From positions 2,108,001 to 2,172,000 of the forward strand of contig CADCXD010000010.1 in the NCBI GenBank assembly GCA_902806575.1: a DNA stretch of 64,000 nucleotides. Direction: 5' to 3'. The notes under the pieces were generated by a model, which saw only the letters and a list, made by a program, of their open reading frames with translations, ran no database searches and was not told the DNA's origin. The stretch comes from Jackrogersella multiformis. Lineage: Eukaryota; Ascomycota; Sordariomycetes; Xylariales; Hypoxylaceae. The translations under genes were made by a program, and so were the position numbers. Shown piece after piece: positions 12,396 to 24,727 of this stretch. Within the stretch, counting starts at the first letter, position 1, and the number at the start of each line of letters is the position of its first letter.

Positions 12396-12835
12396 ATTTC
12401 TTTCTGCTTTTTAAATTCTTTTTAAGATCGTTTATTTGTAATGATGTCACATATATACTATATGGCATTATTAACACTGCCATGACTGCATTAGTACCTA
12501 CCTACCTACCTACCTACCTGGTATATAGTAGGTAACACCAGTAAGGGATACAAAGTGGGAATGCTGTAATTGTCTCGGATATAAACCCCAGCCTTTACCT
12601 TTATACAAATGCCGTACGGATATCGATATAGATTGGCGGGAGATTTTGTTCAATAACACATAAAAATTACAACATAAACCCGGAATACTTGCCGCCCCGA
12701 AATGCCGTTTATTCCAGTGACTGGAAAAAAAAATACAAGATGCAAATAAAAGTGTGAAAATATTAGCAACGATGCGTACGTAGATATTTCTCTACCCAAG
12801 TAGCTGAATATCGTATTTTACTGGGTAGTCTCAAA
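12396..12835. promoter_or_regulatory. Upstream region of MFS transporter gene
   Basis: Normal base composition returns here. A run of five tandem ACCT/CTAC units is at about 12497-12520. No TATA box is obvious near the ATG at 12836; the start context is CTCAAAATG. Confidence 0.4.
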
Positions 12836-14298
12836 ATGACTCGGGAGAGTAAGGGACCTGTTCACCCGTTTATGGGCGATGAACCCTCCGCTCAATTGGG
12901 GGTTCGGATCCACGAACTCGAGGAAGGGAACCAAGCCGGGGAAACACCGTCTGCCGAATCACAAGAAGAGAAACCGCCGCTCCCTCCCGATGGAGGACGG
13001 ATGGCTTGGCTCCAAGTTTCGGCTGCCTTCGTCCTCTACTGGAATACTCTGTAAGCCTCTCCTAAACCTCACCTACTTACCTTGACCCATGATACATGAT
13101 ACTCATAACGGCTAGCGGCCTACTGAATGGGTTCGGTGCTTTCCAGACATTCTACGAAGAGTCATTGCTCAGCAATGAGTCGGCATCAGCCATCTCATGG
13201 ATCGGTTCCGTCCAGATCTTCTTCCTCATGGCCGGCGGGGTTTTCTTCGGCCCGCTATACGACCTGGGCTACGCGCGGTCGATGCTGATCGCGGGCACGT
13301 TCCTCGTCACCTTCGGCTTCATGATGACTAGCATCAGCACGGAGTACTATCAGGTATTCCTAGCGCAGGGACTCTGTGTCGGCATCGGTACCGGCTGTCT
13401 CTACATCCCCGCCATCACCCTGGTCCCGGCTTACTTCACCACCAGACGCGCGCTGGCCATGGGAATCTCCACTATTGGGAGTAGTGTAGGCGCCACCCTC
13501 TATCCCCTTATGTTCGAGAGGCTACAGCCGCAGATAGGCTTCGGGTGGACCGTCCGGGCCATCGCGTTTATCGCCCTGGCTATGTGCTCCTACGCCGTGG
13601 TCGTAGCACGACCGCACATCAAACCCACGCACGCTAGTGCCCCGCAAGGGCTTAGCTGGAGTTCGCTGAAGGCGGTCGCCAAAATAGCCGAGCTCTCAGA
13701 CACGCGATACATTATCCAGTGCGTCGCCATCTTCTTCAGCAACGTCGGCTTCTTCGAGCCGCTTTACTACCTCCAGAGCTACGCCCAGTCGCATGGCATG
13801 GAGGGCCAGGCCCTAGCCAAGTACCTGCTCGTGATACTCAACGCCGTCGCCATCCCCGGCCGCATCATACCCTCGTATATAGCCGACCGCGTCGGCGTGC
13901 TGAACACGTACATCGGCATCTGCGCCCTGACTGCCGTAACCGTCTTCTATTGGATCAGCGTGAACAACCGAGCCGGGAACATCGCCTTTTCGGTGCTGTA
14001 CGGCTTCTTCTCCGGCAGCGTCGTCACCCTGGCGCCGGTCGTCCTGGCGAGCATTACCGACGACCTGAGCATCCTGGGCACGCGGCTGGGCTTCGTCGCC
14101 GTCCTGAAAGGCATCGGGTCGCTGATCGGGCCGCCCATAGCCGGTGCTATATTAGGGGCTACGAATAGCTACCTCGGCGTCCAGCTATTCACCGGACTCG
14201 CTATATCCCTCACGGTTGTGTTTGCTGGGCAGTTGCGGATGGTAGTCGCTCGACATGGGAAGCAGATAGAGAAAGGGAGATCTAAAAGTAAAAAGTAA
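12836..14298 (+). CDS. MFS transporter, monocarboxylate-porter (SLC16/MCT) type
   Basis: Plasma-membrane or vacuolar solute carrier predicted to move a small organic acid or similar compound. Two exons, 12836-13050 and 13116-14298, with a 65-bp intron, give 465 residues, the usual size for fungal MCT-like proteins. A hydrophilic N-terminal tail of about 55 residues ends in PPDGGRMAWLQVSAAF, the DGG...W signature that opens TM1 in this family. About twelve hydrophobic segments follow, including GLLNGFGAFQTFYEESLL, ISWIGSVQIFFLMAGGVFFG and the glycine-rich GLCVGIGTGCLYIPAI. The segment GRIIPSYIADRVGVLN in the second half resembles the MFS loop motif. It is the first gene after the RIP block, with a bZIP factor and a P450 downstream. 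The substrate cannot be read from sequence. Confidence 0.9.
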
Positions 14299-15644
14299 AA
14301 GTGAGCCAAGTAATGAGTTGGAAAGGAAAGTATAGAAAGATAGCAAAGTATTATATGATGCCTTTAGAAACTTGAAAGATAACGGGAAACATACAGTCCG
14401 TTGGCGCAGGAAAACTAATAGCTTCGCTTGATAGGTATTTAATATATAGCTTGGATTCACCTAGCCCGGAATGTAGGTCGTACCTAGAGTTATAATTAGA
14501 TTAAGGGCAAGTCCTTGACTTCGTTAAAAAATGGCGTACAGATGAACTTTTACGTACCTCAATGCGATTTCATACATGGAAATCATTATATGAAAGCCGT
14601 ATAGCTTTAACAGACATCGTATGCGGTCCCTGTTGTCACTTAGGAGTAGGTCTAGGGTTAGGATTATGGTTATATGGTGCTGAAAAAGGGGCTTATGTTA
14701 TCATCCGTCTTTTCCACATAAATGCCCAACGGGGTATTCTTGTCACTTTGATATCATCCCGAAGGCTTTTTTCGTAGGTATCGATATCACCCAGGTGGTT
14801 ACCTAGGTATATGACACTCTCCTGGCAATGTGCAATAAAAAGAAATTAAGTTGGCATTTACCACATTCTGTTCCGAAAGCGCGATTTACCTAAGCATATT
14901 CTCTAGTTCTAGCGGTATAATGGCCAGTTTTACACCCGTCAAGGTCGGTATGGGGGCCTGCGATCAGCGCACCTGTGTCCGCTTTGTCAATGGGCTGCGT
15001 CTTGCCCGGAGGCCTTCTTTCAGCTGGCTCGGGGGCTGCTTTGTTGATGGAGTGACCATCTTACAAGATGATGTATAATATTTACGATGAAGTACAACGA
15101 AAAAGAAAAGGATTATACATGAAACATCTTAAGAGTGCGAGTACGTAATCCCGGAGCAACCCCCGGACGGAGGCATTTATTTAATTCGCTATATACGAGG
15201 AGAGATCGATCTGTAACCGACCGTAGATGGCGGACAATGTCCCAATCAGTATCTAGTATTTGGAGACATCAGCATTCTCCCGGAGGTAAGGTAGCGAGAA
15301 ATGCAACTGTCCGCTTATCTTCCCTTGTTATGATACACCACATTTCATCATTGATGTGCCGGCCGAGCCGTCTAGGGTAGTAAGGTGACCGAAGGGTATA
15401 TATCATACGTGATTATAATTGGTCAATTCACCTCCGGCCTGCGCTCCGAACAGTTTCGCCACCAAGACATCTCATTTCATTAAGCCTCTAGTAGGGTAGA
15501 TAGACCCGTAAATATTTGTTGGAATAAATTGTACAAAAGTCATCTCAGGTACCTGGTATGCCCATTTTCCTATTCTAGCTTCACACCTATCTACGCTACT
15601 TACCTATTTTGACTTCACCGAACGAAAACTAAGTTCTTATAAGG
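14299..15644. other. Intergenic region, MFS transporter to bZIP gene
   Basis: About 1.3 kb with only short unconvincing open frames. At about 14898-14935 there is a tRNA A-box-like TAGCGGTATAATGG followed by GTC, but no T-arm; see rejected items. No gene is called. Confidence 0.5.
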
Positions 15645-16337
15645 ATGGAGGATTTATCCAAATCATGTATCAATCCTGGACAACTAAGCCAACCTTCAGA
15701 AGATACAACACCGTACTCGTCTTTTACATGTGGTTATACCCCTGAGCTTCCTTCTGAGCTACAACAACGATCAATGGACTTCATACAAATCTCGCTAGAG
15801 CAGCAGAAGATAATTAATGGTGCCGGCTCATGCACTATGCAGAGTAGCTTTCCAGACCCAGGCTTCGATATACTAAACTACCTGATGCTACCGGGGGACC
15901 TCCACTACCAACAAACATGCCTCGCTATCAAAGATTCGCAAGATGAAACTCAGGGACAATGGGTACAAGACAGCGAGAAGATAGGCGAGGACGATACAAT
16001 AATCAAGACTGAAGAGGTTACACCCACTAGGAGACGTCGCCGATGGTCGTCGCGATCGAGCAACAAACATACTAGCGATGAATCGGAAGCCGACAAGCGG
16101 AAGCGAAACCGCGTAGCGGCCAACAAATGTCGGAAGAAGCAGAAAATAGCGAACAGCGATCTCAAGGAGACGGTGCAGAGTATGGACAAGCAGCACGACT
16201 CTCTAGTTGCGCACAAAGCTTCCCTGGAGTCGGAGAAGATCGATCTAAAGAATGAACTACTTCTCCACGGGGTTTGCGGGTATGAACCCATCACCGACTA
16301 CTTCTTGCAGGCCGCGAGGAATTTTACGAATGGTTAA
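15645..16337 (+). CDS. bZIP transcription factor, ATF/CREB-like
   Basis: Nuclear DNA-binding regulator, single exon of 230 residues. The basic region is at about residues 148-170 (KRKRNRVAANKCRKKQK), with the invariant Asn and Arg spaced N-x7-R. It is preceded by an acidic/Arg-rich linker (TRRRRRWSSRSSNKH). The following helix has loose heptads (LKETVQSMDKQHDSLV, LESEKIDLKNEL), so the zipper is weak. The ending GVCGYEPITDYF recalls other fungal ATF-type bZIPs in which a cysteine and YEPI follow the zipper. The N-terminal 140 residues are Ser/Gln/Pro-rich and probably disordered. It lies between an MFS transporter and a P450, so control of those neighbours is possible but not shown. Family call is firm; targets are unknown. 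Confidence 0.88.
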   Translation: MEDLSKSCINPGQLSQPSEDTTPYSSFTCGYTPELPSELQQRSMDFIQISLEQQKIINGAGSCTMQSSFPDPGFDILNYLMLPGDLHYQQTCLAIKDSQDETQGQWVQDSEKIGEDDTIIKTEEVTPTRRRRRWSSRSSNKHTSDESEADKRKRNRVAANKCRKKQKIANSDLKETVQSMDKQHDSLVAHKASLESEKIDLKNELLLHGVCGYEPITDYFLQAARNFTNG

Positions 16338-17408
16338 GAGGAAGAGGGCTTATGATACGGAAAAGCGGCCGCCGTTTTCGGGCCGCGAACATGGAATCTA
16401 TTATCTCCTTGACTTGGAACTATTAGCTAACTACAGTCTTCGTGCAATCGGTTAAATACGCCATCGTTCATTAATACCATAGGAAGAATTCTTAATGGTC
16501 GACGAAATGTTAAATTAAGAAGTAAAATTAGTAAAATTAGACAGGTACATATATAGTATAGCACGACTTATCCAACTCTATTCAGCACCTCCTTAGGACT
16601 TACTAACTATGATAAATATTTCATTTCCATCCAATTCACATTAAGCCACTCCAATGGCTCCCTGAGAATATTACCTACCTATCGAGACGCGTACGACCAA
16701 CTCTCTCGAACTCGGATTTCATGAATCTTCTCACCCAGTCTTGCCACTCCAACCTAGCTCGTGGCTGGTTCTCTCCATCATCTCAGATGTTGGACTGTAC
16801 GAACTCCACATGACAAGGACCATAGCAAGAGCAGGTTTATGTACTATCCTACAAGGCAGCATGGGGATCGAAAGATTCCTCCCTTCTATTGATTTAATCA
16901 ATCAGTTACCTAGGTAATCATTTGGAACACTGCCTGACATCCTTATAGGGAACACTGGGTCTGGAAAGAGAAAGCAGATTTCGTCAATACACTGCTAGCA
17001 CGAAGAACGCCGTGTTTACGATCGTGGCCCCTTCGATGAGCCGGATTTGTGTAGAAGATCATGATAGGTACATATTAGGGAGCTCGACGGAACACCTACG
17101 CACCTATCGATGGCTACCTAGGTAGCTGTTGTCTCGACGACTACCTCGCGGGGATTCGCTTCATAGGAATTTTCTTTCACTCACATTTGCCCCTCTACGT
17201 GATTTTGGCTAATAGAAAATAGGTGCGTTTCTTAATATGAATGTCTGTCTGCCTTAGCCCAGGCTTACTACCACGTACTCCTATCCCGCCTTATATTCTC
17301 ACCATTCCACTAATCTATGTCATAAAACTTTACATAACCCCTTTATATAAAGGCTGTATCCTTCGTATCTAGAATATTCTCGGGCACGAATAAATTTATA
17401 CTCCTTGT
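16338..17408. other. Convergent intergenic region, bZIP to P450
   Basis: Lies between the 3' ends of the bZIP (+) and P450 (-) genes. It has TACCTAGGTA-type motifs near 16908 and 17113 and no supported gene. Confidence 0.5.
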
Positions 17409-19435
17409 TTATGCCCCGGCCTCCGTGATTGTCACCCACATATTCTTGTGGAAAGGTATGAAATAAAACGTTTCGTCCCAGCCCTTATCAGGATATATAA
17501 GTTGGAAGTCGAATACTCGCAGTAGCTAGATAAAACCAGATCAGATTATGCCACGTGCGACTCGTAGACGTTCAATTCCATGGTGTTGACCTGGATAGAT
17601 ACTTACCTCGAAAAATATCTTATTAAGTTCCATAAATGCGATGGGCTTTCCGGCACACATCCATCGGCCGCCACCAAAGACCATGTCGATGGCGTGTTCC
17701 ATCTGGGCTTTCTTGCCCTCGTCACACTCAAGAAAACGTTCCGGCCGGAAAGTATCGACGTCTTCGCCGAAGATCGACTCGGTGCGGGTGAGAGCTAAGG
17801 CGTTGTGTCCGATCGCGGTATTCCCGGGGATGAAAATTCCGTTGATTGTGTCTCCCTCCGGTGGCGTTTGTTTGTCTGCTGGGTGTTAATGACTTATGCC
17901 GGATGAGGTGATCTAAAAATCTGAATCCTTTCTAGAGTAATCGTGCGGATAGTGGATGTTTGAAGTATATTAGAAGGATATTTAGAAGGATATTATGACA
18001 CAAAAGGGTCAGGGGTTATGAAAAGGGGCTCGGAACTGGCCAGATAGGCTCGAAACAAACCCTGAAATATCAAATATTCTATGGTTTAATTCAGGGGTAG
18101 TTATCACTTACAATGTCCGTATGTCACCGGGATTCTCATTCGGAGACCTTCTAGGATGAGAGCCTATTATGTGATTAGTCCAAGGCACCTAGGTATTCCA
18201 TGCAACGCTGCGGACATGTGAGATGTACATACCTGTAGATAAGGTAGCTTCTGAGCCTCCTCAAATGTAATAGGTGAAGAAACTTCGTTGCGGTCTATAC
18301 ATTGCTTGATCATGTCCTTCATTCGAAAATATACTCGAGGCGTAGACATGATATACATTAGCGTAGTGCGAATAGCTACCGCGGTTGTGTCAGATCCGGC
18401 TTGTATTTGGAGCAGGGCTTCTTGAGCGCATTCGTCTTTTGTCATGCCGTGACGAATAAACGACCCCTAGGACTATCGTTTAGCGAACCTCAGTTTCAGA
18501 GCATGGTCCGGTTTTCTCACCATCATGTCCTTCGTAGGCTTCACGTCTTGGAATCTCTTTTCGATAATTTCTCGCGTGTACCTAGTAGGCAATGTAAGAA
18601 ACATTACTAGGTGGGTATGAATTGCAAACAGCTAAAACAGCGGCAGCACATACCCCATGATCTTCCCCACGCCTTTCTCGTCGGTCGGCTGCGGGCCGAG
18701 CAGCTTGAAAAACCACTTGTTGAACACGATATACCTGAAGAACGGGATCTCCTGAGCGAGGTTCTGCGCCTTGAGCAAGTGGTCGATCTGGCCGGTGTAC
18801 CCGAACAGATCCTCATCGGAATCCAGGAACCCGAAGGCCTGGCCGTACGCCAGCCGCGTGATGATGTCGAGGGTGAGGTAGCGGGACATGATGGCGAAAT
18901 CGATCCTGTGGACGCGGTCTCTGGTCGACAGGTGCTTGCGCCGGATCACCTCGACGAAGTGGCCGATTATGGAGTCCACCGCGACCTCCAGGTCGGGATT
19001 CTCGCGGCCGTTGTACCCGCTCGCGGTCTTGGCCTTGAGCTTGTCGTGGTCGGCGTTGTCGAGTATGGTGATCATGGTCTTGTGGCCCGGGGCGAAGGTG
19101 GCCGCGGCGAACCACTCATGCTTCGTGTATTTCGTGCGGGCCGACGCGATCTTGCGGAGGATCTCCGGGTCGTTGGTCACGATGGAGTTGGGACCGGTCC
19201 GCGCAAGAGATCCGTACTTCCGGAGGCTACTAAAGTCGTTCTCGAGCGTGCCGAAGAGGATGCTTTTCGCCATCCATATATACGAGAAGGAGGCCAGGAA
19301 CGGGCCCGGGATGTGCCGGAGCCGGTACCACGCTGCGAAGGCCGTGGCCGTGTACCACACTACGAACAAGCCCACGAGACCTGCGCATACGCTTCCTAGG
19401 CTCAGCGAACCTATAAGGTTGATCACCGATAGCAT
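17409..19435 (-). CDS. Cytochrome P450 monooxygenase, pisatin-demethylase-like
   Basis: Membrane-bound haem monooxygenase of the endoplasmic reticulum. Six exons on the minus strand: 19435-18654, 18581-18521, 18466-18233, 18163-18112, 17875-17607 and 17525-17409, giving 504 residues, full length for a fungal P450. In order: an N-terminal membrane anchor (about residues 6-35), the hinge RHIPGP, the I-helix oxygen-binding AGSDTT near 305, the K-helix E-x-x-R as EGLR at about 364-367, FRPERF near 419, and the haem loop FGGGRWMCAGK with the ligand Cys at about 450. The C-terminus KNMWVTITEAGA and the phrase GKPIAFMELNKIFFE resemble pisatin demethylase and benzoate-hydroxylase-like P450s. Introns are 72, 54, 69, 236 and 81 bp; the 236-bp intron is the least certain. 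No key residue is missing. The substrate is unknown. Confidence 0.92.
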
Positions 19436-21376
19436 GTTAGCGGCTTCTCGCTATTACACTTCTGAGTAGTTGTCTGTCGCACGACAAGATATCGAGCTGA
19501 GCTTTAGCCAGTATTAACGCCGTACGGTACTATTTTGAACAAGGAACACCGAGGATTTCAATCCCTCCAGCCGGCGAGGGGGGGAGGTTATAAAAGGCTG
19601 GAATTAACACATGCGATATAGCACACACGTGCTCACTACCACGGATGAGTGACGTACGGTAGACCACTGCTCACTACCACCAACGGCACGTATGAGAACG
19701 CCATCCAAATCGCGCGATCTACTTCCCCTTCCCAGATCCCTGTAATACTGTCTGAACTGCACGAGTTACCATTCGGTATGGATATGCTGAAGACTCCCCT
19801 CTCCGCCGCTGCCGAACCCCCGGTCGGGTCCTACGCACATACATACATACACTCGGTTAGCCCCTGCGGTCTTCGCACATATACCCGACGGCGACGACTA
19901 TCGGTGTCGGCGGGGCATGACTTAGTATTACCTATATATATATAACTACCCGTCGGGGAAATCGAAGAAGAGGCGGGGATCCCGCCGTGTTCAGCACCAA
20001 TGGGCGCATGCTTATATCACATCGAGGGCGAACCATTGCGCCTGGAGCGGGCAGATGCGGAAATACTGCGAGGTGGCACAGAGTACGACCCAGTAGGTTA
20101 CATCTTCGTCGGGCGGCTGCAGTCTTTATCAACCTCCGAGACACTTTCGATGGCAAGAAGAGGAGATAACATCTCCTACCTAGGTAGGTAGGCATGTAGG
20201 CAGGGACGTGATTGCATACGGATGGTTCTGCGTCATGCAGGGTCACGAGGTCGACGGGAGCGATACATTGTTTAGACAGCTACATGCCTTGTAAGACGCA
20301 TGGGTAGGTATTTCGAGTGGCGTTCATACCTAGGTTAGAGATCCAAATTGGGTATATGACAGTCTGTTCGTCCCTCTCGTGATAGGCTAATATCTTGTTC
20401 TGGAGCTGCTAGGATCGAGAAGTCCGGGTAGTTTTCCGGAGATGCAAGCAAGTAAGGATGTTTGAAGTTGATGTTGGTTCCAACACACCAAAATTACCTT
20501 AGACAGAACTCCTTTTTGGCGATCCATTGAATGCATTACTATGTTTATACCTAGGAGAGTCTCAATCTGCTTTATTTACCTTGCCGAGTTCTTCATATGC
20601 CCATCTCGATGAGAAAATGATGTTATCATCAATACAGGGGTACCAAATCCTTCTGCGCTGATGTCCCAAAAGAGCCCTGGAAAATCTGACAGGTCGAGTT
20701 AGCATTATCCCGGCTATCCTGTTGGTTCCCACTCGGACTCCGGGCCGCGTATCGTACCAAACTCCTATTATATCCAGTTACAAATCAAGAGGGTGTGCAC
20801 ATTATATAAATACTTACCTACCTGGCAGCCTGGTCAGCTAGTGTACCTAGAAAACGGCATGCTCTAGGAGGACGGTTGCCATTCGTAGCGTTACATCAAG
20901 ATCATAGTAGTCATCCATATAACACGTCTAGTAAAGTAGCTTTAAAATGACATGATTAAAATCTCTAGAGAATATGATGTGTAACACATAATTATAAACC
21001 CAACAGGAAAGGGGGGATCTACATAGGGTACCCTTAAGCCTGAATTTACGGTAAACCATCAAGCGACCTCGTTACCTCGAGTACCTTCTAACATAAATGC
21101 ACGGTATTCTTCAACTATTGTTTAATATCCAATTAATTACGTCGGTAGTCAATAAATTCGTTAATTAAGAGAAATGTCATTCATCAGTCATGAACCTCAT
21201 CATCACTCTGGTTATCCCGCGTACTTGAAGTGCCCCACCGAGATCGAAAAAGAATGAAATCTATCGCTTGAAAACACCAACATAACATTAATGAGGAAAG
21301 GAAAGAAATACATGAATCATTAATCGAATCGCGTATCTCGTCGCACTCGTCCCCTATCTGAGTCCGTTGCCGAAAA
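19436..21376. other. Intergenic region upstream of P450
   Basis: Contains the P450 promoter (minus strand, adjoining 19436). A plus-strand TATAAAAGG is at 19589-19597 with a CACGTG E-box at about 19627, but no convincing coding region follows. TACCTAGGTAGGTAGG is near 20177-20193. The short open frames at 19649-20246 show no recognisable domain. Confidence 0.5.
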
Positions 21377-24300
21377 TTAAATATCTCTTAACGCATGTCC
21401 TAGCACACCCATTAGGCCGCCCCTAGGCTGCAACAGTTCGCCAAAAGTTTGCGCAAGGCCGCTCACGAGAGAAGGATCTGGATTTCCGATCGCCCTCCAT
21501 GCCCCGCGGATGCGCAAGTCGTCCCCATCGCGCGGGACATATTCAAAAGAGCCTTGTCGCGGAAGCCCGCTAAGCGTACCGTTGTAATTTTCAAGCGGTC
21601 GGCCAGAGGAGTCGAAACGATCGGGTAGGTACTCGATTTCGCCATCGTCCGAGGTTGGAGATTCGTCCCCACGTCTTCTGCGTCGCCGGACACGTGGACG
21701 ATCATACGATGGCTCCGAGCCCGATCGTCTTCGCGAACTCCGAGGTCGGTTGGGACGTATCAGTTCCTCGTGATTAGCGTCTTCCCTCGGTTGTTCACCA
21801 CTCCCCCGGCGATGTCTTCGGAGAGTTTGAGAAGATTTAGGGGAGAGGGGCACAAATTTAACTCGAGAGATAGGAGACGGGGAAGGTGAAGGCGACCGCT
21901 GTCGGTAACTTAGACCATCTGAGAGTAGAGTTAGTAATCGTCGGGTTCCAGTTCAGTATGCACATATTGTAGCATAATATGGAACAAACTCAAGGAGACG
22001 CACCCCGCTCAGTCGTCGTGCTCTGAGAGGCATCAGGATGGGATTGGATGTCACCGGATCGTGGACTCACATGTTCTGGCCCAGGACGGTTACCCAAGCC
22101 TGATGGTGGCGGTCCAGGAGGCGGAGGAGGTAAGTTCATTGGAGGTTCGTTTATGTAGTCTTGAGGATTGTACGGTGGGTACGGAGAATAATTATTGACG
22201 TTCGGTGTAGATAGGTTAGAATGCTGCGTAAAACCACCAGGACCGGCTGCTCCGATGGGACCTTGAGGCGGAGGAGGATAGTACGCGCCACCTGAAGCAT
22301 GAGGTGGTGATGGGGGGGCTTCAGCATCATAGTCGTAATGCGGGTTTTCTGGTGCTTCATCTTCATAACCTGTTGCGTGTTTCAGCTAAGTAGACTCGAA
22401 TTAGGGAGTGCCATTATGCGTACGCCTCCGTTCACGATCACGGGACCTTCTGGCCTTGTGCCTTTCTCGATCCCGGTCTTCCAAATCTAGGGACCTATTC
22501 CGACTTCTGTCTCTGGACTTTTCTCCTCGTTCCTTTCCTCTTTCCTTACTCTTCTGTCGGTCCTGGTATTTCTTAATTCCTATCGCGGCGGCAGCAGTGC
22601 CGAGCCCAGCGGCTGCGACCTCACGAAGCCTACTACGACTCCTCTTCTTTTGAGTCTCTCGATCGGATGCGGAGGTTGATCGATGGCGATGGCGAGAGCG
22701 GCGCCGTGGCTCTTCGCTCGCAGACTCGTAGCCCTCGAGAGGTTCACTCCCGTATTCCACCCCGGGATAACGAACCAGGCCTAATTCTCTATCAGCCGTA
22801 GAGTCTCGTGAGTGCGAATGGCGACTGTGAGACCTAGAGTGGGATCGGCTTTTTGAAAAGCCTCGATCTCTATCGGAGTATTCATCATCTAACTCCCTTT
22901 CATGTGAATGTTCTTTCTTCTCTTTATGACGATCCCAGAGCTTGCTCGCCGCAGCGCCGGTCAGCCCGGCAGCCGCAATTTCAGCACCTAGCGAGAGTTA
23001 GAGGTGGCACTTCCGACATCACATTATACAAATACTGTACTCACCAGTTCTTAAGCGAGATTTCGACCGGGATTTCGACCGAGATTTGCCCCTGGATTTA
23101 GATCTGTAATGCTTCACTACACCGGCGAGGGCACTATTAAACTCAAAAGTCAGTAGCCTGTCATCAAGAGATAACTCTAGATCAAGAGTCTATATGACTT
23201 GGCGGGGCGCATTAAATAGAAACTGCCTAAAGGATCGTAATACTCACCCAGTCGCTAGGGCTGCCTTAGCCGCCTTTGAATTTGATTTACTGCGGGTACG
23301 AGAGCGACTTCGGGACGTCGAATAGTCATCAACGGAATGTCGGCGTCGCGCACGTCCACGATGGGCTTCTTCCTTCTCGATCTTGTTGTTCTGCATATAT
23401 TTAAGCCCACCAGCGACGGCTAGAGCAGCGGCGCCCTATTGTTATATCAGCATTAATATTCACAATGCGCGACAAAGCAGCCGAGGAAACTTACGATTGC
23501 CAACCCAGTTGCGAGCCTACTACGCGACTTGCTACGGTGTCGGTGTTGATAATGACCATCATCATAGTCGTCTTCGTATCTGTCGTCATATCTATCTTCG
23601 TACGCACTCTTCGCGCGGCGCGCAACCTGAGTACCCAAGGCCCCTAAAGCAGCGCCAGCAAGAACCTTTCGCCCTCTGTGTTCGTGGTGATTGCTTTCTT
23701 TGTTGCCACGCCCCGAAAGTAGAGCCGTAAGGCCAGCGCCGGCGAGGGCGCCTTCCGCGAGATGGCGTCTCTTGTGATGATCGGAACTTGAACTGCGGTC
23801 TCGCTTTATGATCGTCCTCTTGACATAGTAATCTTCTTCATAGCCGTCGCTCTCATATTGTTTCTCGTCACGACGCCTTCGGTAGTCGTCCTCCTCTCGG
23901 CGCGCGACTTCGCGATGCTCGTCCCTTAGGACAATGTACGTGGGCTCCTGACGTGGAATTATCACAGGAGCTTGCGCGGCAGCTTCGTGGATAATAACTT
24001 TCTGCTCAGGAGCCTTTTGGCGAATGATAACGGGTGCTGCCGGCGGTGGAGAGGGGGCGTAATACTCGGTCTCCTTCCTGTACCGTTCAACCTCGACGTC
24101 ACGGGGTTCTCTTTCCTCGTAAACTCGGCGCTCAATCTTGACGTCTCGGTCTCTATAGTCGCGGGGCTCGTCCCTATGCTCTTCTATGGTTTTCTCCTTG
24201 ATCTGTATATCACCATCGGGCTCTCGGCGTACAACACGTTTGTCAAGGCGAACGTCTGTGTCATCCCATGGGTATGCTGACCGACGATCCCAGTAATTGT

Positions 24301-24727
24301 CGCGAGGTGAGGGCGATGAGGTCTCCTTAATCTCCTCCACGACTCTAGTGCGAGAATGTCGTTCGGGATAATGGTCCCGATCCCGATCCCGATCAACTTC
24401 GCGGTCATATTCGACAGTTCTATATCGATCGGGCGGTTCGAAAGCCGATCTCGGCCGCTCAGGATAAGTAGAAGTTCTTTCCACACGACGATCGACTTCC
24501 AATAGCTCGCCGGAGGGACGGCCAATATGAGAATGCGAATATCGTGATCCGCGATCATCGTCTTCTTCAAAGCGCTCGATGCGATCCCGTTCCACGACCC
24601 TGTTACCGGACTGGCCCCCGCTAACCTTGTATCGTCTCACGGTTGTAGATTTATATTTATCGTCGTCGGACGACGGACTGTGTTCTCTTGTATAGCGCAC
24701 ATCGCGCTCGCGATAAACTTGAGACAT
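21377..24727 (-). CDS. DUF3824-like low-complexity protein, 993 residues
   Basis: Function unknown. Six exons on the minus strand: 24727-23495, 23435-23248, 23133-23045, 22987-22424, 22369-22004 and 21918-21377. The ATG at 24727 (MSQVYRERDVRYTREHS) is chosen because the longer frame has no upstream ATG. Residues 1-300 are Arg/Asp/Glu/Tyr-rich and highly charged. Short Gly/Ala hydrophobic modules follow (GALAGAGLTALLSG, AGAALGALGTQVARR, LATGLAIGAAALAVAGG, ATGALAGVVKHY, AEIAAAGLTGAAASKLW, EVAAAGLGTAAAAIG), separated by Arg/Ser tracts such as SRGKSRSKSRSKSR; this alternation is the hallmark of DUF3824 proteins. A Pro-rich stretch (about 22060-22330) and a final domain ending in GLMGVLGHALRDI complete it. 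Introns are 59, 114, 57, 54 and 85 bp. The splicing removes every in-frame stop. The neighbours give no clue to its role. Confidence 0.85.

Noticed and set aside
14895..14945. Possible tRNA-Asp (TAGCGGTATAATGG with GTC downstream)
   Set aside because: The A-box-like word is present, but the anticodon stem does not pair and there is no T-arm or B box. At most it is a decayed tRNA fragment.
19589..20250. Plus-strand gene after the TATAAAAGG at 19589
   Set aside because: Open frames of 60-98 codons downstream have no coherent domain, and no splice model joined them convincingly.
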